Assembly (NCBI GenBank): GCA_008704415.1
Contig: VXIS01000069.1
Location: forward strand, 1-64,000
DNA length: 64,000 nucleotides
Reading direction: 5' to 3'
From: Sphaerosporella brunnea
Taxonomy: Eukaryota > Ascomycota > Pezizomycetes > Pezizales > Pyronemataceae
Part shown: in pieces, positions 36,773-47,107 of the stretch
How positions within the stretch are numbered: the stretch's first letter is position 1
Layout: each line of letters begins with the position of its first letter
Notes under the pieces: generated by a model
Told to the model about the DNA's origin: nothing
What the model saw: only the letters and a program-made list of their open reading frames with translations
Databases searched by the model: none
Translations under genes and position numbers: made by a program

Positions 36773-38917
36773 ATGGGCAATCGGAGGCGACCGTGGCGGG
36801 GCGCCAATCATAATGAGCATCGGCATGCTTCCGATGCTACCACTGACTTCCCCGTCCCTGCTCCAACAGACCCGCGAAATCCACGCAGACATCGCTATCG
36901 TCCACGCAACAACAACGCGACAATGGCAACCGCAGTCGCTCCCCAGCCCGCTGCCGCCAGAACCAGGACTCGCGGCGGAAGATCGAAGGAACAAAATGCA
37001 GCCGTCGGTGGTGGTGGTGGTGGCAGCATGGCTAATGGCCAGCAGCCCGCTGTTCGCCTGAAAGCTGTCATTCGACACCTACCCAGCTTGCTCAAGGAAT
37101 CCGAGTTCCGCGAGGAGATGGGCAATTACATCAACGATCAAACTACAGACTCCTTTGTTTGGGAACAGGGAAAAATTCCGGAAGAGTTTGCTGCTCCCCC
37201 CACCTCGGTCATTTCATTGTGTGGAGCTGCGCATAGCTGACCGGGTTTAACTAACTCTTCCAGTCGCAACAAAGCTTCGAAACCTTCAAGATGCTACGTA
37301 AAAATGAAAGACCCTACCCACATTGCAGCCCTCAATGCCGCGCTCAAAGCACATGGCCCGTTCACGGACAGCAAGGGAAACTCTTCAATGCCGCAGATGG
37401 AGTTCTCACCGTTCCAAAAGGTTCCTAAGAAGACCCAGAGAATTGACCCCAGATCTGGAACAATCGAGGTGGACCCTGATTTTCAGGCTTTCCTGGCCTT
37501 GCTGAACCCCGCTGCTGCTTCCACTGTTGCAGAAGGTGCCGAAGGTGCGGCGACACCGCCGCCTCTCGATCCAAATGCCCCCGCTCCCATTCCGGCGAAC
37601 GATCCTCTTTCGATCCCGCTTCCAACAAACGAGCCCATCGAGAAGCCGAAAACTACGCCCCTCATCGAATTCATCCGCAGCCAGAAGTCTGTGCCTGCCG
37701 ATAAATCGATCGCCCCCAAGGCTAAGGTCCTGGATCGATCAACCCCCGAGAGCGGCCGACTGAAGAGGTCAGAACGCCGAGCGAGGGAGAAGGCAGCACG
37801 TCTGAAGGGTAAAGAGAAGGAGAGTGAAGCGCTCAAGATTGAACCAACCGCTCTGTTGAAGCGGTCAGACACGGGAGGAACTCCGCGCCTTGCTCGTCAA
37901 GGATCGTCCAATGTTGCGTCTTTGTCGTCGTCTGCGGTGCCGAAAACGCCCAATAGTCCCGCCTCAGCACCGGCTAAGTCGGAGGAAGCCGGTAAGGAAG
38001 TAGAGAAGAGCAAGGGCCGAGAACGCAGACGTGGCCAGGTCTCTGGTGTCGCTGCGATACTCCAGCGCGATCTTGGCCTGGGGGGCGGTCGCCGTACCCG
38101 CGGAAAGGCCGCTGCTACCGCGGATTCTGCGCCCCCGACCCCGACTACGCCGGCCCCTACGGCTCCCACCATCCCTGACCAACCCACCGCGGGTTCTACA
38201 GCTGCCTCAATGGCTCCAACTTCCAAGTCGGCACCCCAGCAACCACCCGACTCGCCCTCTCGTAGGCCCCGCGAGCGCCCTTCCCGCCGCGAGCGCCGTG
38301 CCGCAAAGTTGGAGCGCGAGGAATCTGCCGCCTCGAACGCTAGCACTGGTTCGGCCGCGCCGACTCGGGTAGCCATATTCAAGAGCCAGACCAGTGCCGG
38401 CCCTGGTCCTGTGGCGATGCTGATGAAGCGCGAGTCCACGCTGACAGAACCCTCTTCGGGAGATTCAACTGCGAACAATAGTCATCCCACGGATGCTCCT
38501 CCGAGTGTGAACACCAATGTTGCTGCGCCTTCCAGCCTGGCGGTTGAAACTACTCCAACTACGCCAACTGGACCAAGAGGTGGAGTCGGAGGCCCAAGGG
38601 GAGGAAGAGGAAAGCATAGGGGCGGAACGATGCCCGTTGGAAATGGACCGCCGCACTCTCCAGGAGCCTCAAACGGTCCTCCAACCGGACCGGCAGCAGG
38701 AACGCCACCACATGGGCCTGCATTTGGGGCAGGTGGGTTTGGAGGAAGAGGTGGCAGGGGTGGACGTGGAGGCAGAGTCTTACCGTTTGCTCCTAGGGGA
38801 AGAGGTGGAGGCGGAGGCAGTCCGAGGGGTGGTATGGGTCCTCATGGCCCTTCCGCCGGTGCGCCTGCTGCTCAGGCTGTCCCGGCCAATAATAACAACG
38901 GTAATGCAGTTGCTTGA
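36773..38917 (+). CDS. UPF3: Nonsense-mediated mRNA decay factor UPF3 (SMG4)
   Basis: Two exons, 36773-37185 and 37264-38917, encode 688 residues from the first ATG. An ATG at 36923 (MATAVAPQPAAARTRTR) gives 638 and may be the real start, because the codons before it look like 5' UTR. The Smg4/UPF3 RNP-like domain is split by the intron: LKAVIRHLPSLLKESEF to WEQGKIPE joins to RNKASKPSRCYVKMKDP, then MEFSPFQKVPKK and VDPDFQAFLALL. The 78-bp intron has a CTAAC branch site, and the donor used (GTTTGC) is needed to keep the frame. The rest is basic and disordered, ending in RGG/FGG repeats (about 38560-38830). UPF3 links UPF2 to post-splicing or ribosomal complexes in mRNA surveillance. Confidence 0.85.
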
Positions 38918-39283
38918 ATATACATGTCTGGACATCATTGGCGTTTTGTTTTATTTGTTTTATGGAATCCGCGTGGCTTCAGTGTTTTCTTCAATGTCTC
39001 GTCATTCTATTCCTTTGTTTTCCGGACAGAGTAAATGTTGTGTTTAACCCATAGCTGGGTGATTGTCTGTGCTTCGTGACGTCAGCTGCGCAGCTACCCG
39101 TAGAATTTACCCGGCGTCATTACGTTTCCAGCCTAACGCACCAAGGCAAGACCGGCAGCTCGAAACACCATCGGCGTTCACGGTTCGACTGCTCGACACC
39201 ACAACTCCTTCATCAACAACCATTTCTCGGTTTCGTCCATCGAACGTACAGCTTCAACATCACCAAAACACAGTACATTCGCC
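38918..39283. other. Intergenic stretch
   Basis: The 3' UTR of UPF3 and the promoter of the COPI-associated gene share about 370 bp. No further feature is seen. Confidence 0.5.
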
Positions 39284-39920
39284 ATGGATAACCTCTCCAA
39301 TATCTTCCGCCTCGTCAACTTGACGGTGGGTGTAATCATGGTTCTTGGTACGGTCGCATCTCCGGGGTGATGAAGATCGGCGGCGGGTGGAAGGAAAAGC
39401 ACTGACGACGTGAGGCTACAGGCGGTATCAGCCAGTTCTTTCCCATCTCGCTGCAGAGCGTTATCATCGGTTGCTATGTCATCCTCTTCGGACTGGGTAT
39501 GCGCCTCTTCCCCGGGGGTCGACCGGCTAGCCTAGGCTAATACTCCCCCCAAGGCACCGCACTTCTCGAGTTCCAGATCCCGCCGCAGGTCTCGAGATAC
39601 GCTTCGTTCATGTTCTCGTTCCTTGGCCGCGGAATTTGTATGCGTCCTGTTTCTGCAAGAGGGAGAGGGGGGGAAATGCTGACGGCAAATGTTGCTAGTC
39701 TACATCTTTATTGGAAGCATCTTGCTCCATGATGGCTGGTTGAGGATCGTTGCTGGCTCGATCATCGGCCTGGTCGGTCTGCTTTATGGTGGGTCTTGCG
39801 GTTCTTCCTCGGATGGATCCGGTGGGTGCTGACGTTTCCATAGCGGCGCTGGAGTTTGTGCCCTCAATCGAGCCCCCGGAGAACATGCGCGATGCCCAGT
39901 GGGACGGCGAGCAGGTTTAA
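39284..39920 (+). CDS. COPI-associated / TVP15-type Golgi membrane protein
   Basis: Five short exons, 39284-39347, 39422-39496, 39554-39637, 39699-39788 and 39844-39920, encode 129 residues. The spliced protein begins MDNLSNIFRLVNLTVGVIMV. It continues GGISQFFPISLQS, LLEFQIPPQVSRYASFMFSF and FIGSILLHDGWLRIVAGSII, and ends EFVPSIEPPENMRDAQWDGE. This is the small four-helix membrane family (COPI_assoc, with yeast Tvp15) found on late Golgi vesicles. The molecular role is not well defined. All four introns (54-74 bp) are GT..AG. No exon is longer than 90 nt, so simple open-frame searches miss the gene entirely. Confidence 0.92.
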
Positions 39921-40929
39921 ATCGTTTTTCAGACCATCCCGAGGCAGTGGGAGGAGTGTTAGACTTACTGCCGGGCGGAAGGGAACACTTGTCAAGAGAT
40001 ACGAAAGGAGAATACGGAGGAGAAGCGACGTCACGAATACAGATTTGTGGGAAATGGATGTTCTGGAGGGGTTTTTGTGTTTTTTCTGGGTCGGGGGACA
40101 TCATCTTCTGCAGTGCTTCTCTCTCCATACGATGAGCGGTAATGTTTGTATTGATAGCGGTGATTTGCTTTTTGTTTTTCTTGCGCAGTTTATCTATGGA
40201 GCGACAGCAAAACAGCGGATTCGATTTGTTGAAGTCCTTGAAATCTGATTCTCATGTTATAGTCACGTGCACCTAACGGAAGCCAGCTGACGGTTCCGAC
40301 ATGTTCACAGTATCTTGCTACCGCGACGACGATGCCCGCATGGGGATCAAAGACAAACTAGAACCGCGAAATCACCAACTCAGCAGACGAGCTCGCTACC
40401 ATCCTTACGCAGACCGAGGCAAAGGGGGAAACATTGATGGAGCAGCTCTTCATGGAGATGAAGGGCATTCGAGGAAAGGTGGAGGACCTTCGCTGAGACT
40501 TCCAACTTCCGATCTCTTCGTCCATCCTCTTCAAAGCGAATTGGGAAGCGATCTGCGACAAACCATCGTCGCCGCCGGCAAGGCTCCGAGGCACCGCAAT
40601 AGCAAAAATGTGACCTGCCATGGAAACGGCACCCCGCGTTAAGTGACAATACGCCCTAAAACCCCGATATATCGACAACTAGGAGGCCTTGGGAGATGGG
40701 GCGGCTGCTTGGCAACGTCTCCCACGTGGCATATTAAGCTGATGTGGACCCTGAGGCTTGAGCAGCCGACCGGGGTGACGTTTAGATGAGGAATGACGAC
40801 ATGCGGGCAGCGATGCTCAACTCCACGAACTCAATCTCGCGATACCAGGGAGCCCGCAATGGTGAGGTTTTTCAAAGCGTTCTATCGCGGCAGCGGTTGG
40901 AGTCGACGGTGTGGGCATGTCAGAGTTGG
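39921..40929. other. Gene-free stretch
   Basis: It holds the 3' UTR of the upstream gene and no supportable gene. A short helical, charged open frame (ELATILTQTEAKGETLMEQL, about 40370-40500, plus strand) is protein-like but has no start, ends at a stop after some 40 codons and matches nothing I know. Confidence 0.4.
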
Positions 40930-41500
40930 GAGTAAGATCTGATCGCAGAAGCCGAATCCAGCGTACGCATACGCGTACGCATGCGCACCAGCAATCCACC
41001 AGTCGGACACGACCCGAACTCACAAGCTTCTCGTCGCAGTAAACCACCTTCCTCCATTGCTGAGCCTCCCACTTCTTGCACTTTAGGCACCAGTGGTACC
41101 GCTTCCTCATCATCGTGGGATTCAGCCAGGCCTTTCTCCTGGCACGGCGGCAGTACCAGGTAGCGTCCTAGCACTCGGGGTTTAACTTTGCTCAACATCG
41201 GCCAAAGTAGCAGACGGATTTTGCGTTACGGCTCTTTTGAAGTGTCGTAGATCCCGCTCCGACAGTCTTTTTGGCGCTCCGCTTCCTGCTTGGTCTTCGC
41301 TTCGTGTTCCACTGTTGGTGGATTCGCTGAGCTTGAGATCGGAATACCTGAGTCTCCTCAATTCTTGCCCTTATATCAACTCCTCTAGAGTCGCTTCTCT
41401 CCGTTTTCCAGTTGTCGTATCGATCGGCATGGTGGTTGTTGAGAAACGAGAGAGAATTCTGTCGCGCATCTCCTTGTGGTCGGCACCCGGCCATCTCGTC
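40930..41500 (-). pseudogene. Truncated Tc1-like transposase relic
   Basis: Minus-strand fragments in several frames resemble the N-terminal half of a Tc1-type transposase. One is an HTH-type stretch (GAPKRLSERDLRHFKRAVTQ, about 41210-41290). Next comes VLGRYLVLPPCQEK and RYHWCLKCKKWEAQQWRKVV, leading to the first catalytic Asp in VVYCDEKLVSSG near 41000. Beyond that the similarity is lost, so the second and third catalytic residues are missing. Frameshifts and stops interrupt it. It is clearly diverged from the copy at 5.2-6.2 kb, so it belongs to another lineage. Confidence 0.65.
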
Positions 41501-41531
41501 CCACTGACCCCAGTTCGCCGACTGCACAATA

Positions 41532-42120
41532 GGGGTAATCAGAGCTGGACGGGTTGGGCGAGACGGAAATTTTTGGTCAAAAGATGCGGCCAATAGAAAG
41601 GAGCCGACCAGCCGGAGCTGTGATTCCCCCAGTCGGACAGCGTGAGTCGGACTCAGACGGTTGCGACGGATAGAGCGCGGCCGATGTCATAGTTACCGAT
41701 CCGCCCGCCGCTGTGCACCCTATTCTACTTTCAGACTCACGTCACGTTTCCGCACCTTTCCAACAAACTCGGTGAGCTCTTTTCTCAGTCGGAGTCGGGT
41801 CGACCAGACGGAAGTTTAAACGATCCGCGAATTCCTTGGGCCCAATCAGAGGGTGCCGAGCCTTGCCCAGCCTCGTTCCAACTTTTCGTCTCGTCCAACC
41901 CGTCCAGCTCTGATTACAGTCATTTGGCCTCATTTTGCGCACCGGCTCACTTTGCGCAAGGGCTTAGGGTTTGGATCTGGCCAATGGTAGGCAATGCCTA
42001 GCAGTGCTATCCGCGGATTTTGAACTTGGTGGTGTACGAGCTTTTCCGAGAACGCTGCAAACCCTAAGCCCTTGCGCAAAATGAGCCGGTGCGCAAAATG
42101 AGGCCAAATGACTGTACCCC
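41532..42120. mobile_element. MITE C, interrupted by MITE D
   Basis: Terminal inverted repeats begin GGGGTAATCAGAGCTGG and extend about 36-40 bp with few mismatches. TA flanks both ends (41530-41531 and 42121-42122). The right repeat is split after GATTA by the 198-bp MITE D plus one duplicated TA; removing MITE D restores the right repeat and leaves an element of about 389 bp. No protein is encoded. The repeat, the break and the TA duplications are seen directly; membership of Tc1/mariner is inferred. Confidence 0.75.
41917..42114. mobile_element. Foldback MITE D nested in MITE C
   Basis: Two inverted arms of about 57 bp, with one mismatch, begin CAGTCATTTGGCC and enclose a spacer of about 84 bp. 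The element is flanked by TA at 41915-41916 and 42115-42116. It lies inside the right terminal repeat of MITE C and is therefore the younger insertion, which agrees with its almost identical arms. Confidence 0.85.
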
Positions 42121-42748
42121 TATTACCCCTAATACTTAGTAATCTCGTGAGAATCGGAATTGAACACGTGATCTAGGACAGACCGTAGCGTTTTTGCATT
42201 CGCCCTGCCCACGGCGTCACTCACGCAGCGCAGTCAAATTATGGTCACCGCTTGCACAGCATCTTAGTTTAGCTCCAAATAAAGAGATCTATCCCACAAT
42301 CAGTATCTGTCTCCTCGAGAACCCCGGAGTCCCTGATTTCCCTCCTTCGCCCTCGACGCCAGAATTTCTTCCGGTGGTTGTCATTCTCACAACTGCCTCG
42401 TAGGCCTAGGAGTCACGGCGCCACAACCCACCAGCCCACCCAGGCAAAAAAAAAACGCAAGCGATACTGGAAGGCGAATGATTGGGTGGTATGTTATCTC
42501 AGGTGGAAGGTCCGAGACGGGGGGACTTCGAGAATTTCTGACAAACGGCTTATGTAAGGCCTGGCACTGAGTAGCTCGCAATCCAATCGAAGCTCCATCT
42601 TTGTCGTGTCACCAACCAGCAGGAACGCGCAACGCAACACATCACGCCTGCCGACCACACGCAATTAAAGAAAAAATAAATAAATACCAAATTCGTTGCG
42701 ACTACGACCACATCTTACGTTTCTGGAAAAAAAAATTCGCAATTACAA

Positions 42749-43501
42749 ATGACATCGCCTGTTCCCCCCTCAGCCTCGTTGTCAGCACCAGCTACAACCC
42801 AACCACAGGAGCCAAAGGTCAAAACCGAGCCAGATACCAACGACGACGACGTCGACATGATGAACGGAATCCAGCACGCGCCTCTAGCTCCTCCTCCTGC
42901 TGCCGGCAATGGTATCGACGGCAGCAACGATGCGCCCGGAGCTTCCGCAGCTGCAAACAGCCACACCGCGGTTATCGCGCCCGCGCCGCCGCCGACTCGG
43001 AAAGACCGCAACCTCCGCGAGTTCTTGGACATGATGGAGGAGTACGCGCCTATCGTAGCGCTCCCTCCACCCACCCGCGCGGCTAAGTCTACAGCTAACT
43101 GACGCGACTTGCCAACTGCTGTATAGATACCGGACGCAGTCACAGACTACTATCTCTCCCTCGCCGGCATGCAGACGAACGACATCCGGCTGAAGCGGCT
43201 GCTCGCGCTCGCGACGCAGAAGTTCATCGCCGACATCGCCGCTGATGCATACCAGTACTCGCGCATCCGACAGAATTCGTCGAATGCCGGCGGCGCGCCG
43301 AGTATCGGAGTTCCAGGAGCTGGCGCGGCCGGCGCCGTCGGTGCGGGCAGTGGAACGCTGCGGCCCACTGCGCGCCCTGGCTTCGGCGGTGGTGGCGGAA
43401 GCGGCGGTACTGCGGGCCGCACGGTGCTTACAATGGAGGATCTGGGATCCGCGGTGGGTGAGTACGGGGTCAACACTAGACGGCCGGAGTTTTATCGGTA
43501 A
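42749..43501 (+). CDS. TAF10: TFIID/SAGA subunit TAF10
   Basis: Two exons, 42749-43054 and 43127-43501, encode 226 residues. After a Pro/Ala-rich N-terminus the histone-fold region reads [18 protein letters not shown], joined across the intron to [40 protein letters not shown] and [20 protein letters not shown] follow, all diagnostic of TAF10. A Gly/Ala-rich loop of some 45 residues separates the last two segments, as in other fungal homologues. The protein serves in TFIID and SAGA in the nucleus. The 72-bp intron carries a CTAAC branch site and falls at a codon boundary. Confidence 0.95.
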
Positions 43502-43787
43502 TTTTGTTGCGACGGGGAGAGCATAGATGGGGGTGTATTACTACTACTGCTGCTGCTACTACTGTTTTTCTGGCATACTTGGCTTGCACGGGATCGGTCG
43601 ATTTTTCTTTTTCTTTTCTTTTCTTTTTTTTTGCTGTGTTTTTCCTGTTTCTTTCTCTACCAAGAAACCTGTTGGCAAATAATATCTCCTCCGTGGGGTC
43701 GGGTGTGAAGAGCAACAACTCAATTCCTCTATGATATCCCGACAAGAAGCAAACAATTCCCCCTCCCCCCCCTTCCAGACACACAAA

Positions 43788-44187
43788 TCACCGGTTCTTA
43801 GTCTGCTTATACGTAAAATTCTTCCTCGTCCTGCAACAATTAGCCCCTTCCCTCCAACCCATAGAATAAGATTGAAAAAAAAAAAAAAAAAAAAACTCAC
43901 GCCGCAAACTCTCCCAACTTATGCCCCACCATATCCTCCTCGATATCGACATCGACGTAGTCCTTGCCGTTGTGCACCTGAAAGCGCAAGCCCACGAAGT
44001 TGGGCACGATCGTGCACGAGCGGGCCTGCGTCTTTATCGGCGGCACGCGCACACCTGGCGACGCGCGCTGCATCGGCATGGGGACTATGAAGGGTCCTGT
44101 TTGTTGTTAGTTGCTGTGGAGGGAAGAGGGACGAGGGGAGGAACCTTTCCAGACGGAACGCTTGAGGAGGGTGCGCGTGGGGTGCAT
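43788..44187 (-). CDS. RSM19: Mitochondrial small-subunit ribosomal protein uS19m
   Basis: Three minus-strand exons, 44187-44145, 44096-43901 and 43830-43788, encode 93 residues, the normal length. It starts [17 protein letters not shown], continues [20 protein letters not shown] and [11 protein letters not shown], and ends [14 protein letters not shown]. The last exon is needed: without it the frame stops at once after GEFAA, while the canonical donor GTGAGT and acceptor TTGCAG restore the conserved TRK..F tail. The intron has about 20 T residues just after the donor. The protein sits in the head of the mitochondrial small subunit. First and last exons are both 43 nt. Confidence 0.92.
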
Positions 44188-44414
44188 GCTTGCTGTTGCT
44201 GTGTGCGGTGGAAGGAAGTTGAAGTTGGCGCGCGGTTGTGGGGAAAGCTACCCGGTTTTTACGAGGGGAATTTCCTCTGGGACATAATGCATCACTCGGT
44301 TTATGTTCACGGTGGTGCCAAAATCGGATTGTTATTTTTTATTCGCATCATGCTCATAACATCATGGCAGCTACATATCTGTACATGGCTGGAATCATAA
44401 AACACCACATACCC

Positions 44415-45821
44415 CTACTTCGACGCCGCAAAAGAGCTAGCCTCATCCACCTGCTTTCCTCCCACTGCCGCCACCTGCTTCATCCTCTTCGAGATCCTCA
44501 ATCCTGCAACCATCGCCACAATCGCCGCAAGAGAGAACACACCCAGCGTCACCATGCCACCGATGACACCAGCGACGGCCGGTGTGACTTCATTCTTGTG
44601 GCGGTTGCCCTCGGTGGAAGTGGCAGTCGCATCGCTCTTGAACTCACTGCAAAACGACGCGGTGGAGTTGCAGAAATTGCACCACTGCTCGACGCTGGTG
44701 ATCGCGATCTTCTCCATTCTGGCCTTGAAGTCGGACCAGGAGAGGGTCTGGCTGCCGAACAGCGGGTACGTCTGTGCAGGGCCCTGCGTGGTTCCGTTGC
44801 GGAACAAGAACCGCACAGACAGGTCTGCCTCTGCTGGGAAATCGGTGCTGTCGGAGAACAGCTCAAAGACGATGACGGAGGCGTAGTCGGGGAGACCGGT
44901 GAAGTTCACGCTGACGCTGGGAAGGTTTGCCAGGCCGAAGAAGGAGAGGAAGGTGTCGTAGCTGCCGAGATTGAGGTTAAACATGCCCTGCTTGCCCTTA
45001 GAGGAAATGATGGCCTCGAGCTGGCTCAGGACTTTTCCAGAGAGCGTGCGGCCGGATACCGCCCGAATGTTGGAGTTAGAGGTCACATATCCAGACTTTG
45101 CAAACTCCGCAGAGTTCGCCAGCGTCCGCAGCTGGAAGAGCTGCTCAGAGGTCACCACGTCCGCGATGGTGCTGTTGTGCACCACCCCGACGTTGATGTA
45201 GTCAAAGATCGTGTACGCGTTGGCGTACGACATCTTGCTCTGGGGCATAACACCAGCGAAGATCTTGTCGTAGAAGGACTGATAGAAGTTCTTGGTGGAC
45301 GCCTCGAGGGCCTTGTATTGGTCGGTAGTGTTCCACTGCGCAGACGCATCATCGTAGACAGGGCATTGATCGTCACCCTTGAGCCAAATGGTGCTCGGAG
45401 AGTCCGTGGTCACCGTCGTGAGGGGAGCATACTGGTAGCCGGAGAGGGGCGCCTCGATGGAGTTGCCGTTGGCTAGGGTGTCGAAGACCTGCACAGGCGG
45501 ATAGAGACCCTGCAAGAAAGCCTGGCCGGTCGTGACGAGGACTGCATCGATCGGTGCAGCAGCGGTGAGCTGAGCAGCACTCCAGATTTCCGCGTTGATT
45601 CCGGAGATTTGGAAAGGCGAGCTGGAATTGAGGTAGCGGTCTCGCCAGTAGGTTCCCGAGTTGAAAGCCTCGATCTGGCCGATGGTGGTGAGTTTGGTAG
45701 GCGGAGCACCCTTCCAGGTCCGATCTCCGTGCCGCGAGAAGAGGATGGCACCGTGGATGGTCTCACTGTGCGCAACGGCCAATTGAGCGGCCAGGGCGAG
45801 GAGGGTGACTGAAAAAACCAT
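44415..45821 (-). CDS. Membrane-anchored histidine acid phosphatase family protein
   Basis: A single exon encodes 468 residues. Residues 1-18 form a signal peptide (MVFSVTLLALAAQLAVAHS). The histidine-phosphatase motif LFSRHGDRTWKG follows (Arg30, His31, Arg34). Several Asn-X-Ser/Thr sites are present. A Cys pair (CNFCNSTASFC) precedes a hydrophobic helix (VAGVIGGMVTLGVFSLAAIV) and a short basic cytoplasmic tail, so the protein is a type I membrane protein and not a secreted phytase. At the position of the usual second catalytic motif HD the sequence reads LGSYDTFLSFFGL. The Asp proton donor is present but the His is Tyr, so activity should be tested. A TATAAA at 45882-45887 (minus) lies about 60 bp upstream. 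Confidence 0.85.
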   Translation of the reverse strand: MVFSVTLLALAAQLAVAHSETIHGAILFSRHGDRTWKGAPPTKLTTIGQIEAFNSGTYWRDRYLNSSSPFQISGINAEIWSAAQLTAAAPIDAVLVTTGQAFLQGLYPPVQVFDTLANGNSIEAPLSGYQYAPLTTVTTDSPSTIWLKGDDQCPVYDDASAQWNTTDQYKALEASTKNFYQSFYDKIFAGVMPQSKMSYANAYTIFDYINVGVVHNSTIADVVTSEQLFQLRTLANSAEFAKSGYVTSNSNIRAVSGRTLSGKVLSQLEAIISSKGKQGMFNLNLGSYDTFLSFFGLANLPSVSVNFTGLPDYASVIVFELFSDSTDFPAEADLSVRFLFRNGTTQGPAQTYPLFGSQTLSWSDFKARMEKIAITSVEQWCNFCNSTASFCSEFKSDATATSTEGNRHKNEVTPAVAGVIGGMVTLGVFSLAAIVAMVAGLRISKRMKQVAAVGGKQVDEASSFAASK

Positions 45822-46877
45822 TGTTTGCTAACTGGGGAAACTTCAGGCACACACAGCGCGCGGAATGGCGGCGGTCGTCGGCTTTATACGCTTTTTGCTG
45901 GCTCCATGAGCGAGCTTGCAGTGCATAAGAGCGAACAGCAGTGACTCTTAGGTAGCCGGGCCATCCGTGCAGAAACCCAAATTTGGCATGTCTGCACCTA
46001 ATGGATTTCCTTCTGGCCCAAGCTGGCGCCGGCCGTCAAAGTCGGAGTCTCGTTGGGGGAGCAAAGGTGGGGTGTCTCAGCGCTCAGGCTTGTGTCTGCA
46101 AGCCCCGCATCGTGTATAATCCTTGGTGTGTTCGGATTTTTCAATTGCGTCGTTAGTTGCGAGTTGGATGCCGAAGAAAAGGAAGCTTATCGGCTAAGGA
46201 AACATAGAGCATTCCGTTGCCTTATCGCCAACGGCGGCCACCGATAAATCGAGCGAGAAGAAAAAGACGAAAAGCCTCTACACAGGAGGAAGCTGGGGGT
46301 GGCAGAGCAGCTGCGGTGAGTAAAACAATCCTGTCAATCATCAAGCTGCATCCATCGTTCCCTGCTCCTCGGAGGTAGAGATGCATTTTTCCACGGAGAA
46401 GTCCTTCCAAAAGCAGATAATTACCGCTTGACTTCCCGTAGACACCATAGTAGATGATAGCGTGAGCAAATGCACGACGATCTTCTTCGAGAACTTTGCA
46501 ATTGTGACGGTCCAAAACGGCAGGTAACTGCCTAGGTAAGCAAGTAGGTAGAGATTGAAGTTTTCATATTCAGTTCCAGATCCCAGGTACGATACGATGG
46601 AGCACTGTTTCTCTCAGCTGTCAGCGGAAGTGCACTACTTCGAGATGGAATGGTGAAGCATGCATAGGATAGTGCCATTGCGGAGGCAATGTCAATGACG
46701 GCTGTCCAATGGTTCCGCAGACGAAAATTACTTGGACTTGATGTATCGAACACCAGATCTCTATCGAGGCGCAGTCCAGAGGTGGAGGAGAGCGGTCGGT
46801 TTATTGTGAGAACTTGACTGACAACAACCCTAACCCCCAGTAGGATCCTTTTGTTCCTCCAACACATGAACTCCCAG

Positions 46878-46901
46878 GCACATCTGCTCTGCTCCTCACG
46901 A
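46878..46901 (+). repeat. 24-bp direct repeat, copy 1
   Basis: CACATCTGCTCTGCTCCTCA followed by CGAG occurs here and again at 47998. Close to both copies lies a short imperfect palindrome built on ACAGTCC..GGACTG (46918-46939 here). Confidence 0.75.
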
Positions 46902-47107
46902 GCGAAGCGGCTGAGGACAGTCCTAGTCGGACTGCCCCTCAGGCCAGGAGTGATGGCCTATGATGCGCGAGTTTTAGAAAATCGTTGAAGATCTTCTGTT
47001 CGCTTTGAAGTATTTTGTGGAGACTCCCAGCGAGCTATATCCACCCCACCTTGGTTCCTGGATGCTCCATTTCCCACCGCTCATGGAAAAGCAAAAGTTT
47101 CGGCCAG

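Noticed and set aside
40334..40500. Helical charged frame that might be a retroelement remnant
   Set aside because: Only some 40 codons with no diagnostic motif; described under the gene-free stretch but not called.
44238..45476. 412-codon open frame on the plus strand
   Set aside because: It is antisense to the histidine phosphatase, whose sense strand has the signal peptide, RHG motif and membrane helix.
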